Assembly (NCBI GenBank): GCA_947652115.1
Contig: OX393569.1
Coordinates: forward strand, 16,111,008-16,175,007
Source of the DNA: Blastomussa wellsi
Taxonomy: Eukaryota; Cnidaria; Anthozoa; Scleractinia; Plerogyridae
Length of the DNA stretch: 64,000 bases
Direction: 5' to 3'
Made by a program: the position numbers and the translations under genes. The notes below the pieces were generated by a model that was not told the DNA's origin, did not search any database, and saw nothing but the letters and a program-made list of their open reading frames with translations. Positions 47,801-59,000 of this stretch are shown piece after piece; position 1 is the stretch's first letter; each line of letters opens with the position of its first letter.

Positions 47801-50800
47801 TGCACTAACCATTAGTCCACTGCACCTCCCACAACTTTCAACAAATCAGAGCAAGCCTTTATTGTTTTGACACTACAGCCTGACTAGTCCCAGGTCTCTT
47901 CCTAGCATGGTTTCAAACCTAACTGGAAGTGAAATTTGAAGCTTTTGAATGGCTAAACTGCAGTCAATAAAAACCTATGTATATCCAAACTATCTTCAAA
48001 TTTAATATCTGGATCCCATAGAGATTCCATTGTGGCCCCATGCCCCACTGGGAGTTATATGGAATAATGATGATGATGATTCCATCAAGAAAATAAAAGA
48101 ATATATAAGTGTTGGAAAGGGCCAAAAACAATATACCAGTAATAATGCAAGACAACAATGCATTTGGCATTCAGCAAATTAACCACACTGTCTTTATAAT
48201 GTCTTGGAAATTACCTCCTACATACCTTTGGATATTTCTGCAGCATGCTAAAAGCCCGAATGTATAACTCATACTGCAAAGTAAAACACAAAGTCAAGAG
48301 ATCATTCAATTTAAGGTAGAGAAGATAAAAAATATGATATAATATGAACTTTAACAATAACATCTATATCTTGGGAATGCAGGTATCTTTAACAGGGCTT
48401 AAGGAACTTTCCAACACAACATGCATTTTGCACAAAATATATTTACAGTGCAATTTTGGGAGTATATATGGGTTCTACCAAAATTGTTTGACAGCCAGAA
48501 AAAAGTGATGGAGAAAGAGGGATTTAGACTGTTCATAGGCTCTTTTCTATAGCTCTGATAATTCAGTGTTCAGCATGAACTGACAGAGAGAGCCAACGAA
48601 ATAAATTCCTTCATTCTATCAAGTGAACTTGTTTACATTGAACGTGTATTGCTTTATCCCCTTAGTGTTTCTTTTTTGAGATGTACAACCTGCCCGTGTT
48701 CCATTGGCTTGATAAATGTTTGTACGCAGCTTTTCAATGCATTTAGCATTACAATTGTAAGTATTGTATAAAGTAATTTTAAAAATACATCATGTGGAAA
48801 TTATTATAATAATTTTGTTATGCTAAACTTTATACTGCAAGCAAATGCATGTATTGTATCATCAATAGTGTGAGTCATGTAGTGTTAACATATTGCATTT
48901 AGTATCATTATGTCTATTTCTGTTTCTTGAATATAAAAAGTCCTGAAAAAAGACTACTACAGGACTGGATATAACGTCTTATGCCAACCAGGGGGTAGCA
49001 ATTCTTTTAGTCGCATCGTGCTATGAAAATCCATACACTATATACTCAATGAAAAAACACCTGGCCCACTTTTCGTCTTCAAAGGACAAAGTTCGATATA
49101 ATGGACTTTACACTTTGGTGTAGCTTTACACCACAAGCGACTAAAATATAAAACAGCAACTCAGTGCTAACGTACCATATCATGAATGACTGGATTACAA
49201 AGCGCAATGTGGGGAAGTTTTTGAAAGTCAACAACACGACGGGCTATACGTATAGGCAACTCCTTTTGAAGAAACTGGGCACTTTTCTGAAATATCAAGG
49301 AGATATTATTCAGTGTCAAATCAATCATTAATATATCTATGTTCTGAAAAGTTTCAACTAGAGTTTTTTTTCAGTGAAAAAGAGATACTACATAAAAGAA
49401 AGAAATCAACCACACTTTTAGAAAAAAAGCTACATCTCCAGTTTTGGAAGCCTTATTTTTTGGGAACACACAATCATCTAAGTTCAACATATATATTTCT
49501 GTATTCTGACAGCGATTTTACTATATAATGTGATGCAACTAAACTGTATACTAGAGAACTACTAGGAGTAGTCATTCGTAGCCATTTTCTCCACTCATTT
49601 CTTTTTATAATTTTCACTTTGTTTATGTTGTGGTTTAAATTTATCCTTGATTTAAAAATTTTTAACCAGTTTGATGTTGATATCTCTTTGTTTCATATTA
49701 TGCTAATGAACATGAGAAATGAGAAATGAAAATCAAACTGGTTTAAAAAACTCTAAACCAAAGATAAAATTAAGCCACAACATATACAATATTTCTGGAT
49801 TTACCTCGGTGTAAAAACCTGTGACTTTGACTTTGTTCTTTGCTTTTGAGCTATTGTTTTTCTGTTCTATATAATATAGTTTTGAGTTCTTTATTGTCTT
49901 GTTTGTTCTTTGTTTTACGTCACTCGTGAGTTTCACAGATTTTTACACCGAGGATGAGCCTTATACAAGCTCATATTATAAAAGCTATTATTAAAAACTA
50001 GCTATAATATATATCATTTGCTGAGTTCTGATTGGTTTAGAGGCAATGGTATATGAGCTCATATCCATTGACCTACAAATATGGTCGGTGTACGCATAAA
50101 AGATTGCATTTTTCACAATGTTTGTACAACATTTTTGGGCGTTTTTAATAAAACAGTTATTCCACTCACGCTTGTTGGATATGAGATGGTTAGAGCCAAC
50201 TCGGCGCTACACGCCTCGTTGGCTATCTACCATCTCATATCCAACGCGCACTCGTGGAATAATTGTTAAATATCTTTTATAACCCCAAGGGTTTATCATA
50301 GCAATTACTCTGCTTTCCATAAAAATATCTTTGAGCTATTCAAGTTTACCACTCCCCTTTTATTACACGCCCACCAAAGCCTAAATGGACACTTTAATGG
50401 AAATCCTTCATAATTGTCAGTAAATTTCGTTAAACCTAAACGCAATTTGAATAGTACACACAAACATGCAAATCTAGTTCAGACTAAATAATGGCAAAAG
50501 ATGCTTGGCATAAGATACTTGTTGTACATGTATGTTCAAGCTTAGCTGCTTTAGTACATTTTCTTGATCTGTGAAAGGAAATTTTAATCATAATACGTAC
50601 CAGTAAATGTGTTCCATCTTTAAATCTACCGGCCCATAGCATTTGGAAAGGCGTTAGCCGAATCGAGGGCTGAAAGACAAAATTTTTGAGAACAAAACCA
50701 ATGTCAACAAAGCCACAAACGACATCTTTATTTAATGCAAAAGCTTAGTATCTTTGACGAAAACAGTCGATAACGAATGTGGAATATTTCAAATCAATAA

Positions 50801-51021
50801 AACAGGCTTCAGTGTAAGCATTATCACTGCAAGAGAAAAATTAAACCAACCTTAGAGGACGCTTCGTCCAGGGTTTGTTGTTTCACGTAGGACCACGCTT
50901 GTGTTTGAGAACCAAACATTGAAGCATTACACCGGATCTGTGTCACACTACTGCCACAAATCAATCGGCAGTTTGGAATCCTCCGCGATTTGAGAGTCGT
51001 ACTCGTAAATAAACGACTCAT
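41812..51021 (-). CDS. BCKDK: Branched-chain 2-oxoacid dehydrogenase kinase, mitochondrial
   Basis: Protein kinase of the mitochondrial matrix that phosphorylates and inactivates the E1-alpha subunit of the branched-chain 2-oxoacid dehydrogenase complex, limiting Leu/Ile/Val oxidation. Ten minus-strand exons: 50851-51021, 50601-50669, 49176-49286, 48226-48273, 47464-47583, 46463-46558, 45706-45779, 44647-44775, 43680-43769, 41812-42130. All are GT-AG and in phase, totalling 408 residues; family members have about 410. Residues 1-30 are Arg/Ser/Thr-rich with no acids, a good targeting peptide. Then come the helical bundle ([34 protein letters not shown]) and the GHKL ATPase: N-box ELLKNAMR near 265-272, DRGGG at 305-309, [13 protein letters not shown] near 360-372. 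The C terminus [17 protein letters not shown] is specific to BCKDK and excludes pyruvate dehydrogenase kinases. No key residue is missing. Confidence 0.97.
42678..43330. mobile_element. TTAA-flanked MITE, family B (653 bp)
   Basis: TTAAGGTCATTCCCCTG at the left and its perfect inverse CAGGGGAATGACCTTAA at the right form 17-bp termini that include a TTAA target, the hallmark of piggyBac-type integration. The interior lacks an intact transposase frame. It lies in the last BCKDK intron and may be non-autonomous, mobilised by an element elsewhere in the genome. Confidence 0.82.
43801..43931. repeat. Foldback in BCKDK intron
   Basis: TTCCCTCTATG at the left and CATAGAGGGAA at the right are perfect inverse termini. 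Further inner arms occur (cagggaatcat / atgattcctt, gttgtatt / aatacaac). The element is 131 bp and non-coding. It lies just beyond the 43680-43769 exon, within 35 bp of its acceptor. Confidence 0.75.
43979..44240. repeat. Inverted-repeat pair in BCKDK intron
   Basis: 'aagtttggagagcac' with 'agaagagttg' near 43981 is inverted as 'caactctagcttctt' with 'gtgctctccaaact' near 44210. The arms are about 30 bp and enclose about 200 bp of GC-richer sequence. Probably another miniature element; no target duplication was recognised. Confidence 0.55.
44881..45056 (+). repeat. Dispersed repeat D, copy 1
   Basis: Colinear with 56207-56384 in the same orientation. Shared blocks are 'tctgataagagattt', 'ttatccaacatgc', 'gaatttctaacc', 'gtgatatt.gtactcgttt', 'gggcgtta', 'ttgtactctacgaagcacag' and 'tggataa'. 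It lies in BCKDK intron 7, directly before the TTAA MITE at 45071. Confidence 0.8.
45071..45489. mobile_element. TTAA-flanked palindromic MITE, family A (419 bp)
   Basis: It starts TTAAAGTGCACCTAACCCC and ends with the exact inverse GGGGTTAGGTGCACTTTAA, so TTAA bounds both ends. Inner arms pair across a short centre ('acgaccgagtcagaaggggc' with 'gccccttccgactcggtcgt', and 'cgtgggtctattcccgattt' with its inverse). Nearly the whole element therefore folds on itself. It lies in BCKDK intron 7 and has no coding potential. The high arm identity suggests recent activity or hairpin-based conservation. Confidence 0.9.
45530..45606 (-). repeat. tRNA-derived SINE head (minus strand)
   Basis: Read on the minus strand it shows a 'GGCGGTGCAGTTGTCCAATG' head and a 'GGTTCAAGGCC' B-box-like stretch, at tRNA-like spacing but with acceptor mismatches. 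It sits within 50 bp of the right end of the TTAA MITE, in a BCKDK intron. Confidence 0.6.
47611..47834 (-). repeat. Full-length-looking tRNA-derived SINE (minus strand)
   Basis: On the minus strand it opens with 'GGAGGTGCAGTGGACTAATG' and 'GTTAGTGCATTGG', an A-box-type tRNA head. It continues through a body with 'TAACCCTGTGATGGACTAGC' and 'ATCCCATCCTGG' and closes near 'ACCTTACCTTAACTTACC', a simple tail. A body-only relative is at 41139-41215. It lies in BCKDK intron 4. Confidence 0.75.
50155..50269. repeat. Foldback repeat in BCKDK intron
   Basis: 'attccactcacgcttgttgg' with 'atatgagatggt' faces 'accatctcatat' with 'ccaacgcgcactcgtggaat'. The arms are about 35 bp. Non-coding. Confidence 0.8.
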
Positions 51022-52383
51022 GGTGAATAGATGCTTTGGTAATGAGAGAAAGCTGTATTAAAGGGCAACACCAATTCAAAACAATCGAAATGGGTACACG
51101 GGTAAACTTGTTTTCTGGCAACAGCCCAACACGAGAAAGATGCTGCTAAGACGAGTCCTTTGGTAGATCGAGGGCAGAATAAGCCGTTATCTATCCATCC
51201 TTCACTGATACACTGATACAGTTATCAAGCCACACGGCTTAAGTCTTACAAAATCAAAGGAAGCAGAGGAAGACCAGTAATAAGACGGTATAAAATAACT
51301 TGATCCTACATTTTCGTATTTCGTGTACGCGAGTGCCATGAAAAGTCATCTATTTACATCCTGGAGCGCGCACTTTGAACCGCGTTAGCCAATCAGATTA
51401 GCGCAAACAGTAGTTGGCTATGGCTCATGTGAAATGCACGTGTTATGGCGCAGCGTGACACTGAACATTTCGATCGCCATTTCGAATTTTTAACGACGGA
51501 GAAGACACACAGAGTGCAATTTTTGTCATTTTTATCTGCACGTTTTCGCTATTTAAAAACTTGTAGGTTTGACTAGTCGCTTTCAACTTTGTGTGAGGCG
51601 TATCTCTGTACTTCCGGATCACGGGCCTGCGCTTGCCGTTACAGACAGGAAGTGTCCGGTCTGATATTAGTCTCCCTCGCAGCCGTTTTCAGTCTCGTCA
51701 CGCAACGCGTCGGATGTTCCCGAAATAAGTGATTAGTGAAAAACGTGATGTGATAAAATTCAATAATGAAAAAAGCTGATAAATTCAAATGTTTTTAAAT
51801 ATTAATAGATAAACATCATCTCCAAGTCTCAGACAGGTCTGTGCGGATTCTTGCCTTGCACGTGACGTCATGAAATTCTAAAATCCAAAATTAAAGAGGC
51901 AGAAAAGGCGCCAATTTTATGTCTGCTTACAACTTTTCAGCTCAATAGCATGCTTCGTTTGGAAACCAGCGCATTTTGAATTTCAAAGTTATGGCGGTGC
52001 GTGACATAAACTTGTGATCGTGTGTCAAATAATATATAATTATCTCGGGATTTTTAGCCATTTCAGAAGTAAAAGCATTAGGAAAGGTGTTTATGTAAAT
52101 GTTTGTATGTTCAGTACAGATAATCAGTCGCTTAGACAACCAAAGTAAGTTCCAGATGTTTACACCATTTCCCAGCCGCCATATTGGTGTACCAAAGTTG
52201 TACACCAACATGGCGGCTCAATACTGGGCTCTATAAATTTGTGCAAAACATTTCGACGAATATCTGAAGTTTGGAATAACGCACGGACCTTTAATTGTAA
52301 TTTTAATTTTCTATTGTGTGACAGTGCAACCCAAGAATAGAGCTCAGTATGGAGACGCCATATGTTGCGGCAGGTACAAAACA

Positions 52384-52527
52384 CAGGTCACAGGTCACAA
52401 GTCAGACGTAGGAAAAAAAGGAAAACTCAACAATTACAGAATTACAAACTCCTTTACGAGCACCTGGGTCCCTGCATTCTGTAATTGTTGAGTTTACTTT
52501 TTTTTCTTACCTCTGACTTGTGATCTG
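52384..52527. repeat. Foldback repeat
   Basis: 'caggtcacaagtcagacgta' faces 'cctctgacttgtgatctg', and 'aaactcaacaattacagaat' faces 'attctgtaattgttgagttt'. The arms total about 55 bp of a 144-bp unit. A second small hairpin (52176-52215, ccgccatattggtgtac / gtacaccaacatggcgg) lies 170 bp to the left. Confidence 0.75.
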
Positions 52528-52999
52528 TGGGCCGACATGGCGGCCGGAAATCAAAGAAAACTTCTGCAACTCACTTTTGCGGTAAAAGCGATTGCTCTTT
52601 CCTATACAAATAAACATCTTTCCTAATACTTGAACTATTTAAACTGCAAAAATCTTGAGAAAAGACTTCTTCTTCAAGCACGAAAGTTTTGTCACGGGGA
52701 CTTACGGCTCCATCGTGATGTCACGTACGGCGGAAATCTCAAAAATTCAACATGCTGTATTTCGAACACAAAGGATACTCAAGCTGGAAACTTGTGGATA
52801 ATACCGATATATTTTTGGGATTTCTTTCACGTGGTGACAATAAAAATTTAATAGGCTCAGCGATTTTGTTTTTGAAATTTCACGACGTCACGTGAAAACC
52901 AGCAAATGCGTAATTATTCTCTCGTCAGTATTTCTAAACGAGAAGAGGACTGGGTACGAATTAATAAAATTGATTGGGTTGAAATTAACCGATTGACTC

Positions 53000-53180
53000 C
53001 TAAACCGGCCCATTCTCGTTCCCAGAGCCACTTGTCCCTCTTAGCCGGCTGGGCCTGGGGCACGAGGAACAAGTGGCTCTGGTGACACACGATTTGATTC
53101 GCTGAAATCAAAGCCGTTTTAAACGTGCTAACGATAAATGATTTTAAAACGGCTAATGTTATTGGACTCCCTTTGTTTGA
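53000..53180 (+). repeat. Dispersed repeat E, copy 1
   Basis: Shares 'attctcgttcccagagccac', 'ttgtccctcttag', 'gactgggcc'-like, 'cacgag.aacaagtggct', 'gattt.attcgctgaa' and 'attggactccctttgtt' with 61673-61945. Both copies contain inverted 'ccacttgtccctc'/'gagg.acaagtgg' type arms, so the unit is partly palindromic. Confidence 0.75.
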
Positions 53181-53412
53181 TTCCTCGAACTGCCAAATTG
53201 GACTCGGTCTACGGCCTCGCCCAATTTAGCAAACCTCGGAATTTTTTCTCATCCAATTATTTTCAAATTGGACAGCATGTAGTCCTGTTACATATACAAA
53301 ACTAGGAGGAAAATTTCCCTCACTTACCCTTGGCTACTCTATGTTAAGTATTTCCCAATTCCCGCCTCATTGAAATTTCATCGCGTCTGTTCATTCCGTA
53401 GAGATTTAGAAG

Positions 53413-53720
53413 ACTCTCCTCCGGGGGGGGGGGGGGGGTACTCCCTGGGCTATACGGGACGTTCCGCTGGATAGGGTATGGTTTTTGACCCTCAGTCCTG
53501 AACAGGGTATACTATTTATTTAGCCGGTCATCAGTCAACTTTAGATCATTTTCAGGTCTAGATATTAGCGCTATAGTATAAAAAAGTTTTCCTTGATCCT
53601 CAGGCTAAACAGGGTATATGTTTGAGGTTATTTTGGTCCTAAACAGGGTCAGGGTTTTGGACCTCCAGCGGTACCCCTATACCTAAACATGGGTCAAGTA
53701 CCCCCCACCCCGGACTCTCT
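53413..53720 (+). repeat. G-rich dispersed repeat with internal 'gggtat' units
   Basis: It opens with a G run and 'tactccctgggctat' and closes with 'ggtcaagtaccccccaccc', the inverse of its opening. 'aacagggtat', 'aacagggtc' and 'gatagggtatgg' recur several times inside. Non-coding, and likely a miniature element with G/C-tract ends. Confidence 0.6.
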
Positions 53721-55708
53721 TGCCTGCCTCTCTCCTCTGTCCTTCCTCTGGCAGTCGCAAGAGAATGGGCATTAGTTGAAATAGAGTAGAGTTGGGCTCT
53801 AACTAGCGAGTCACATTGGCAAATGCTGAAAAACGTTTTTGCAAGGTCGAATTTACCTTTACCGACAACGAAATATTAATTTTCCGAAATTTGGGGGCCA
53901 TGATGAGCCGGGATATAATAATCACGGACACAAATTTGTACTTTGGGACGTCATTTATGGCTAGTTTGATTTGTATCTGGAAGTAATTAATAACACAAAT
54001 GATACCCAAGTTTTTTAAAATGCTATGCATAAATAGAATCAGGAGAAGACCACCATTTTTGTGGGGGTGGTATAAGTGGGTTGGAGAAATATTGCAAAAA
54101 CAGCCACTACTATGGGCACGAAAAATTGCGGAAACTTATGGGAAATATAATACATTTAACGTAGTTTTAGAATTACAATTTGAAGTAAAACTTTATTAGA
54201 TGGATGCCAATGCAGAACAGTTCACTACCAACGCTGGCTGCCGTTGCAGGGAGTCGACTGTCTGTTGGTGTTCAGTCCTCTAACCCTTCTTTGGCCACCT
54301 CTTAAAATTTCATTAACCCTCTTATCCTTCTTTAATTTAATTAAAAATGAGTTTTACTCTTACCTGCGGAAACTTATTTTCGTGACATCTCAAGTTATGT
54401 CAAGCCTTAGTTTTTGCGAAAATTTCCTGAAATGAGGTATTAGCATAAGAAGCATTACCAACTGCGTTTCAACACTAAAAAGACAGGTATAACCTGTTGG
54501 TGCCTTTATGATCTGTCATCTTATCTGCTCAACTATCAGCATGAGACCTTTGCACATAACTTTTCAACCTTGTCGATTCATCATTTGAGGTCATTTGAGT
54601 TTTGACTTCTCAACCTTTCACACCTAGGACACCTCAAGCACGAAAGCAAATAAATAGAGGGTAAGTTGCTGCAATTCAAATTATTACAAATAACTGCACG
54701 AATTACTCAAGACCAGGAACTTCAAAAATTATAAATTTACTTTTTTTAGAGTCTCTTGGTTTGTTTTACATTTACAATAAATATGTCACAGATAAGGTTG
54801 TTGAGCGGATGGTTGAAAGGATTCGTGTAATGTGCATCAAAGATTTTTCACAAATTTTGCTGCATGGTTCTAGTTTAGCGGCAATATACATAGACTAAAC
54901 AACTGATTTAAAGTAAATGTTTTTGTTGAAATTTGACCACCGAGGAACGCCATTAATCAGTCATCATTTGTACGATCACATCATAGTTTTTCAAAAAAAA
55001 AATCATTATTAAGTTTTATACATTTTTTTTCTTTTTGTACTTATAAGTCTTGGTGTCAAAATACCTCTTTTACAAATCTTTACACAAAACAGTCAGTTTC
55101 GCAACCTTGGTTATTAAAATCTAATAAGTTCTGTAGCACCGAGCATAGCCCGAAGATAAACATCCCTTGGACTAATCAAAATATGTAATTATATCCAACT
55201 TTTTTTTTAAAAAAACTTTTATTTACATCATTGCTAACCTTGCATGGTAGTTACATGTATAATTAAGCTCTGCAAAAGTGAATCAAAGTGTCCTTTGGGC
55301 TATACCTGGAGAGTTAATTATTAACAACCTTGTGTTCAACTCTGCTCTCTTGGTCAAGCACTTGTGTGGCACAGCATACGTGTATCTTCAGGTAGTTATT
55401 TTGTAAGGAATGGATTTTTGAAATCGTTGCATTAGCTACAAGTTTAACTTGACATTGATGGAATCATTGTTTAATATAAGGCTCCACTGTTATTCCGGAC
55501 GCACTCATCTATTACAAACTTTCGGTTATGACATGTTAGGCTTTCACAACGCGATATGCATGGTTATAAAACTTGGGGAAAACTTTGACCAATCGTTCAG
55601 TAATACAATAAACTTTGGTTTGACTTGAGAAATGTAAGAGCTTTTAAAGTCTTTACCCTGAACTGAAGGCAGTGACCACCAATTTTGGGCTCTGAAACTT
55701 TGGTGTAT

Positions 55709-55915
55709 AGCAGTATTTAGTATATACTAAAACAGTGGATAGCCTTGTTGGCGCGCGCTGATTGGCTATTTAAACATGGATGTCCTTTGCTATTCACCTC
55801 CGAGCAATTCGTGAGCCTCCCGCTGGCCCTCGCGTAAATGACTGAGTTGAATGAATGAGTTAAAATAATCCGTTTTGAGCTATATTATCTCACTGTTTTA
55901 GTATATACTAAAACA
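55709..55915. mobile_element. Inverted-repeat element upstream of the secreted-protein gene
   Basis: 'tagtatatactaaaacagtg' near 55718 has its inverse 'cactgttttagtatatacta' near 55891; the internal 180 bp are unrelated to genes. It ends about 120 bp upstream of the ATG at 56034, so the element probably lies in, or has donated, promoter or 5' UTR sequence. Confidence 0.65.
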
Positions 55916-55933
55916 ACTATTCACCTCAGTGTC

Positions 55934-55999
55934 GGTGGCCAGTGGTGGATATTTACCTTGCCGCTTCGGGACGTCGGTAAATATCCACCACTAGCCACC
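55934..55999. repeat. Hairpin just upstream of the secreted-protein start codon
   Basis: 'ggtggccagtggtggatatt' with 'tacc' faces 'ggta' with 'aatatccaccactagccacc'. The 24-bp arms with one mismatch and short loop end 34 bp before the ATG. If transcribed it would be a strong 5' UTR stem. Confidence 0.75.
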
Positions 56000-56033
56000 T
56001 ACTCGTTATTTTTATCTGCGACAGTTCAACAGA

Positions 56034-59000
56034 ATGAGCACCTTGGTGTTGCTGGTGGTCTTGCTGGCTGCCGAGAGCAGTGTCCGCAGTGAATTTACTG
56101 CGTTTGAGAATGGTATGTTGTACTCAAGTATTATTAGAAAATTCAGGCGTTGTTTCTTGTTAAAGCTATGATGATTTCGGCCAGTTTGATACTTTGAAAT
56201 AAATATCTTATTACACAACAAAACGTCTAATAAGAGATTTGTTATCCAACATGCACGCCACATTTTTATGTCCGTGCGGCGGGCGAATTTCTAACCGTTT
56301 CTCTGGAGTATAAATACCGCGTGATATTCGTACTCGTTTCGGGCGTTAATTATTTGTACTCTACGAAGCACAGCTGGATAACAAGGGGTGATAAGCATCA
56401 TAAGTAAGTAGTATAAATGTTTATGTAACACTATCAGATGCCCCGAGCGGGATTTGAACCTAAGACACGCCCATCTCCTCCCCGATAATATTTGACCACA
56501 ACATACCATTCTCAAGAGCACCTTTCATGAGATCGGAGTGTCGTGGGTTCAAATCTCGCTCGGGGCATCTGATTTTTCCGGCGTTTCTTCTGTTTAATAT
56601 AGATAGCCATATCAGAGTTGACCTCTACGATGATGAACAGTATTAATGTTGTCCTCCTTCTTTCACTTGCTAGAGGGTCTCAATGGGGTTAACCGTTAGC
56701 CGTAAAATGGCCAAACATTTAGCCGTTAGGCGTAAAAATGAAAGAATTTTGACCGTTAGCCGTAAAAAATGTTAACCGTAAAAAATCTAAATACAAAAGT
56801 AAAGGACTCGAGAACTTTTTTGGAGTCTGATGTGTTGTGCGTTTATGTGTTCTGGTAGCGAGAAGCCGATCGAAACCGGAAGTGTCGTAAGTGTCTACAT
56901 AATTTCCTTTTTAAACTCTATCTTATTTTGGTATTCGTAATATTTTTCCACCTCAGTAAAATCATAAGAGTGATATAGTTCACTGGGAGTGTACACACAC
57001 ACAAAAAAATACTTTTTTATCTCAAAATGGTCCAAAGACCTTCAGTATGTTTTACAACAATGGAAATTAATACTTAACTTCTTAAACCAATAGCAATTAT
57101 TTTTTAACTCCTCCTGTTAACCGTATTGGAACAAAATTAACCGTTAGTCGTAAATAAGCCAAAAAGTTAACCGTTAACCGTAAAAGCCACTATCCCATTG
57201 AGTCCCTCTTGCTAGTTTCTCCTTTTTGGATTTTCCATGTTCAAAGCTCTCATTTTTATTGTATTAATACAAAATCAAAGTTTATCTCGATTTTTTTCAA
57301 CTGTGGGAGTAAAATGATGATTCACAGCAACAAATGGTCACCAATGATTAAAATTCACCAAAAGCTCATACTTTTCCCTGGCGTATTTTAGTCCCTGTTT
57401 TCTTACAATTATATTTTAATTTTAAACTGGTTAGGTGTTGTAACAGGAGCAATGCAACACAAGGAAAGTAAGAAATGCATCACCTTTGGCAGAGTGAGTA
57501 ATTATGCATCCGGGACATGCAAGGCCAGCTGGCGTGGGGCTTTCCGATGGTGTATTGATAATGTAGCAAAGTTGGTCAGCTCTAACTGTGCGACGGTGCG
57601 CTTAGACACAAACGGGTTAATCCGAGTGTCCGGCTCGTGTGTTCATTGGTTTGCGAGCCGCGATCTCTTCAAGGTATAGAATAGAAGTTGTACTCTTAAT
57701 AATAGAACGAAATCCTCGCCGTGCGTGATACATGGCGTTTGAAACAGACTATTAGGGTGGTAGGACGGAGTGGTAGCGATGAAGGTGAAGGTTTATTGTA
57801 AGGTTTCGACTTATTTTAAATTTCTTCATTTGTCACACATAAGATAAAAAGAAAAAATGCAATTTAGGCAAATAAGACAGGGCGAGGGCACCTCGGTTAA
57901 CAATATATATTTTAAATTAGGCTGACAATGTGTGGTTTGGCCAATTCAGTATCATTTCAGTAAAAACTCAATCATCTTTTCCTTAAAAGTAGAAAAACTT
58001 GTTTAACCAGTGATGGATATTGGGCGAGAGTTTATTTTTGGACCTTGGAAGAGTATCGTAAATTGTTTAACTTTACGACAGTGATGCGATCGATAACAAC
58101 TGCCAGTTCCAGATTCATAACTATATATTTGACTACTTGTTGGGAAAAAATTGAGAAGCAACCCTTGTTTGAGTATCAAAGTTAAGTAATAATTTGCTCA
58201 TTATTAGGTATCAAATCTTTTTACTGCAATTGCACCAACAGGCTCCCTGTGGAAGATGGCCCTATGGCCCACACTTTGAAAACCTTATCTATGCCTCCGT
58301 ACAATCTAACGGGGGGATCCTATTGGACAGCGGTAGATACTGCATAGCTAAAGACACAGGCTACGATCCCAAGTTAAGAGCTCTGAGCAATTCAAATGCG
58401 GCGTGTCGCGCAAGCGCAAGCCGTTTTCGTTTAGTTGGTAAGTATGATGCAATAAAATCTTTTGAAATCTATAGCTGCCCCACTCGGCTTCATGACCTTT
58501 ACAGGCATGAGGTTTTATCACAAATTGAAAAGGTCTGGCAGACGTTCTCGAACTCGGCCATTGTGTCTTGGATAAAATCGTTATAAACTAATGCAGGAGC
58601 CACTTTTCTCTCCATTGAATTATTCGCTGATATCCTCATATTGGTGTTATATGCGTTTTCACTTTAGTACCGAAAGTAATTCTACGTTTGCTATGGTTGT
58701 GCATTACTTCGCTTGGTGATTGGTTAAAAAAAACTCTTGCCACTTTTTTAGCCAATCAGGAATAAAACCAAAACCAATCTTGACTCGCGAGCGCAAATTT
58801 TCCCGCGCTTTGTGTAATTACTTCGAATTTTGATTGGTTCACTGGATTGTCTGCGCTCTTTGAAATTGGCAAAAATAATTACTTTGGTTTTGCTTTTACG
58901 AGACTCAATTAAAGCTCGCTCAATAACTAAAAATACATCAAATTCACCGTGATAGTGTTGTCAGCTATCAACATTTCGTGAAACTAGATAAGGAGGAGCT

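Larger units (their letters stand above)
51022..56033. other. Intergenic spacer between divergent BCKDK and secreted-protein genes
   Basis: BCKDK runs left from 51021 and the secreted-protein gene runs right from 56034, so both promoters lie here. No gene is supported inside. It contains foldbacks (52176-52215, 52384-52527, 55709-55915, 55934-55999), repeat E (53000-53180) and a G-rich tandem-like repeat (53413-53720). The 51-52 kb part is less AT-rich, consistent with a BCKDK promoter, but no core element can be named with confidence. Confidence 0.55.

Noticed and set aside
41812..51021. Pyruvate dehydrogenase kinase instead of BCKDK
   Set aside because: The G-box ([13 protein letters not shown]) and C-terminal [17 protein letters not shown] fit BCKDK. 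The PDK-type acidic C-terminal tail is absent.
53413..53720. Tandem array or CRISPR-like repeat
   Set aside because: The 'gggtat' units are irregular in spacing and sequence, and the genome is eukaryotic. It is a G-rich dispersed repeat.
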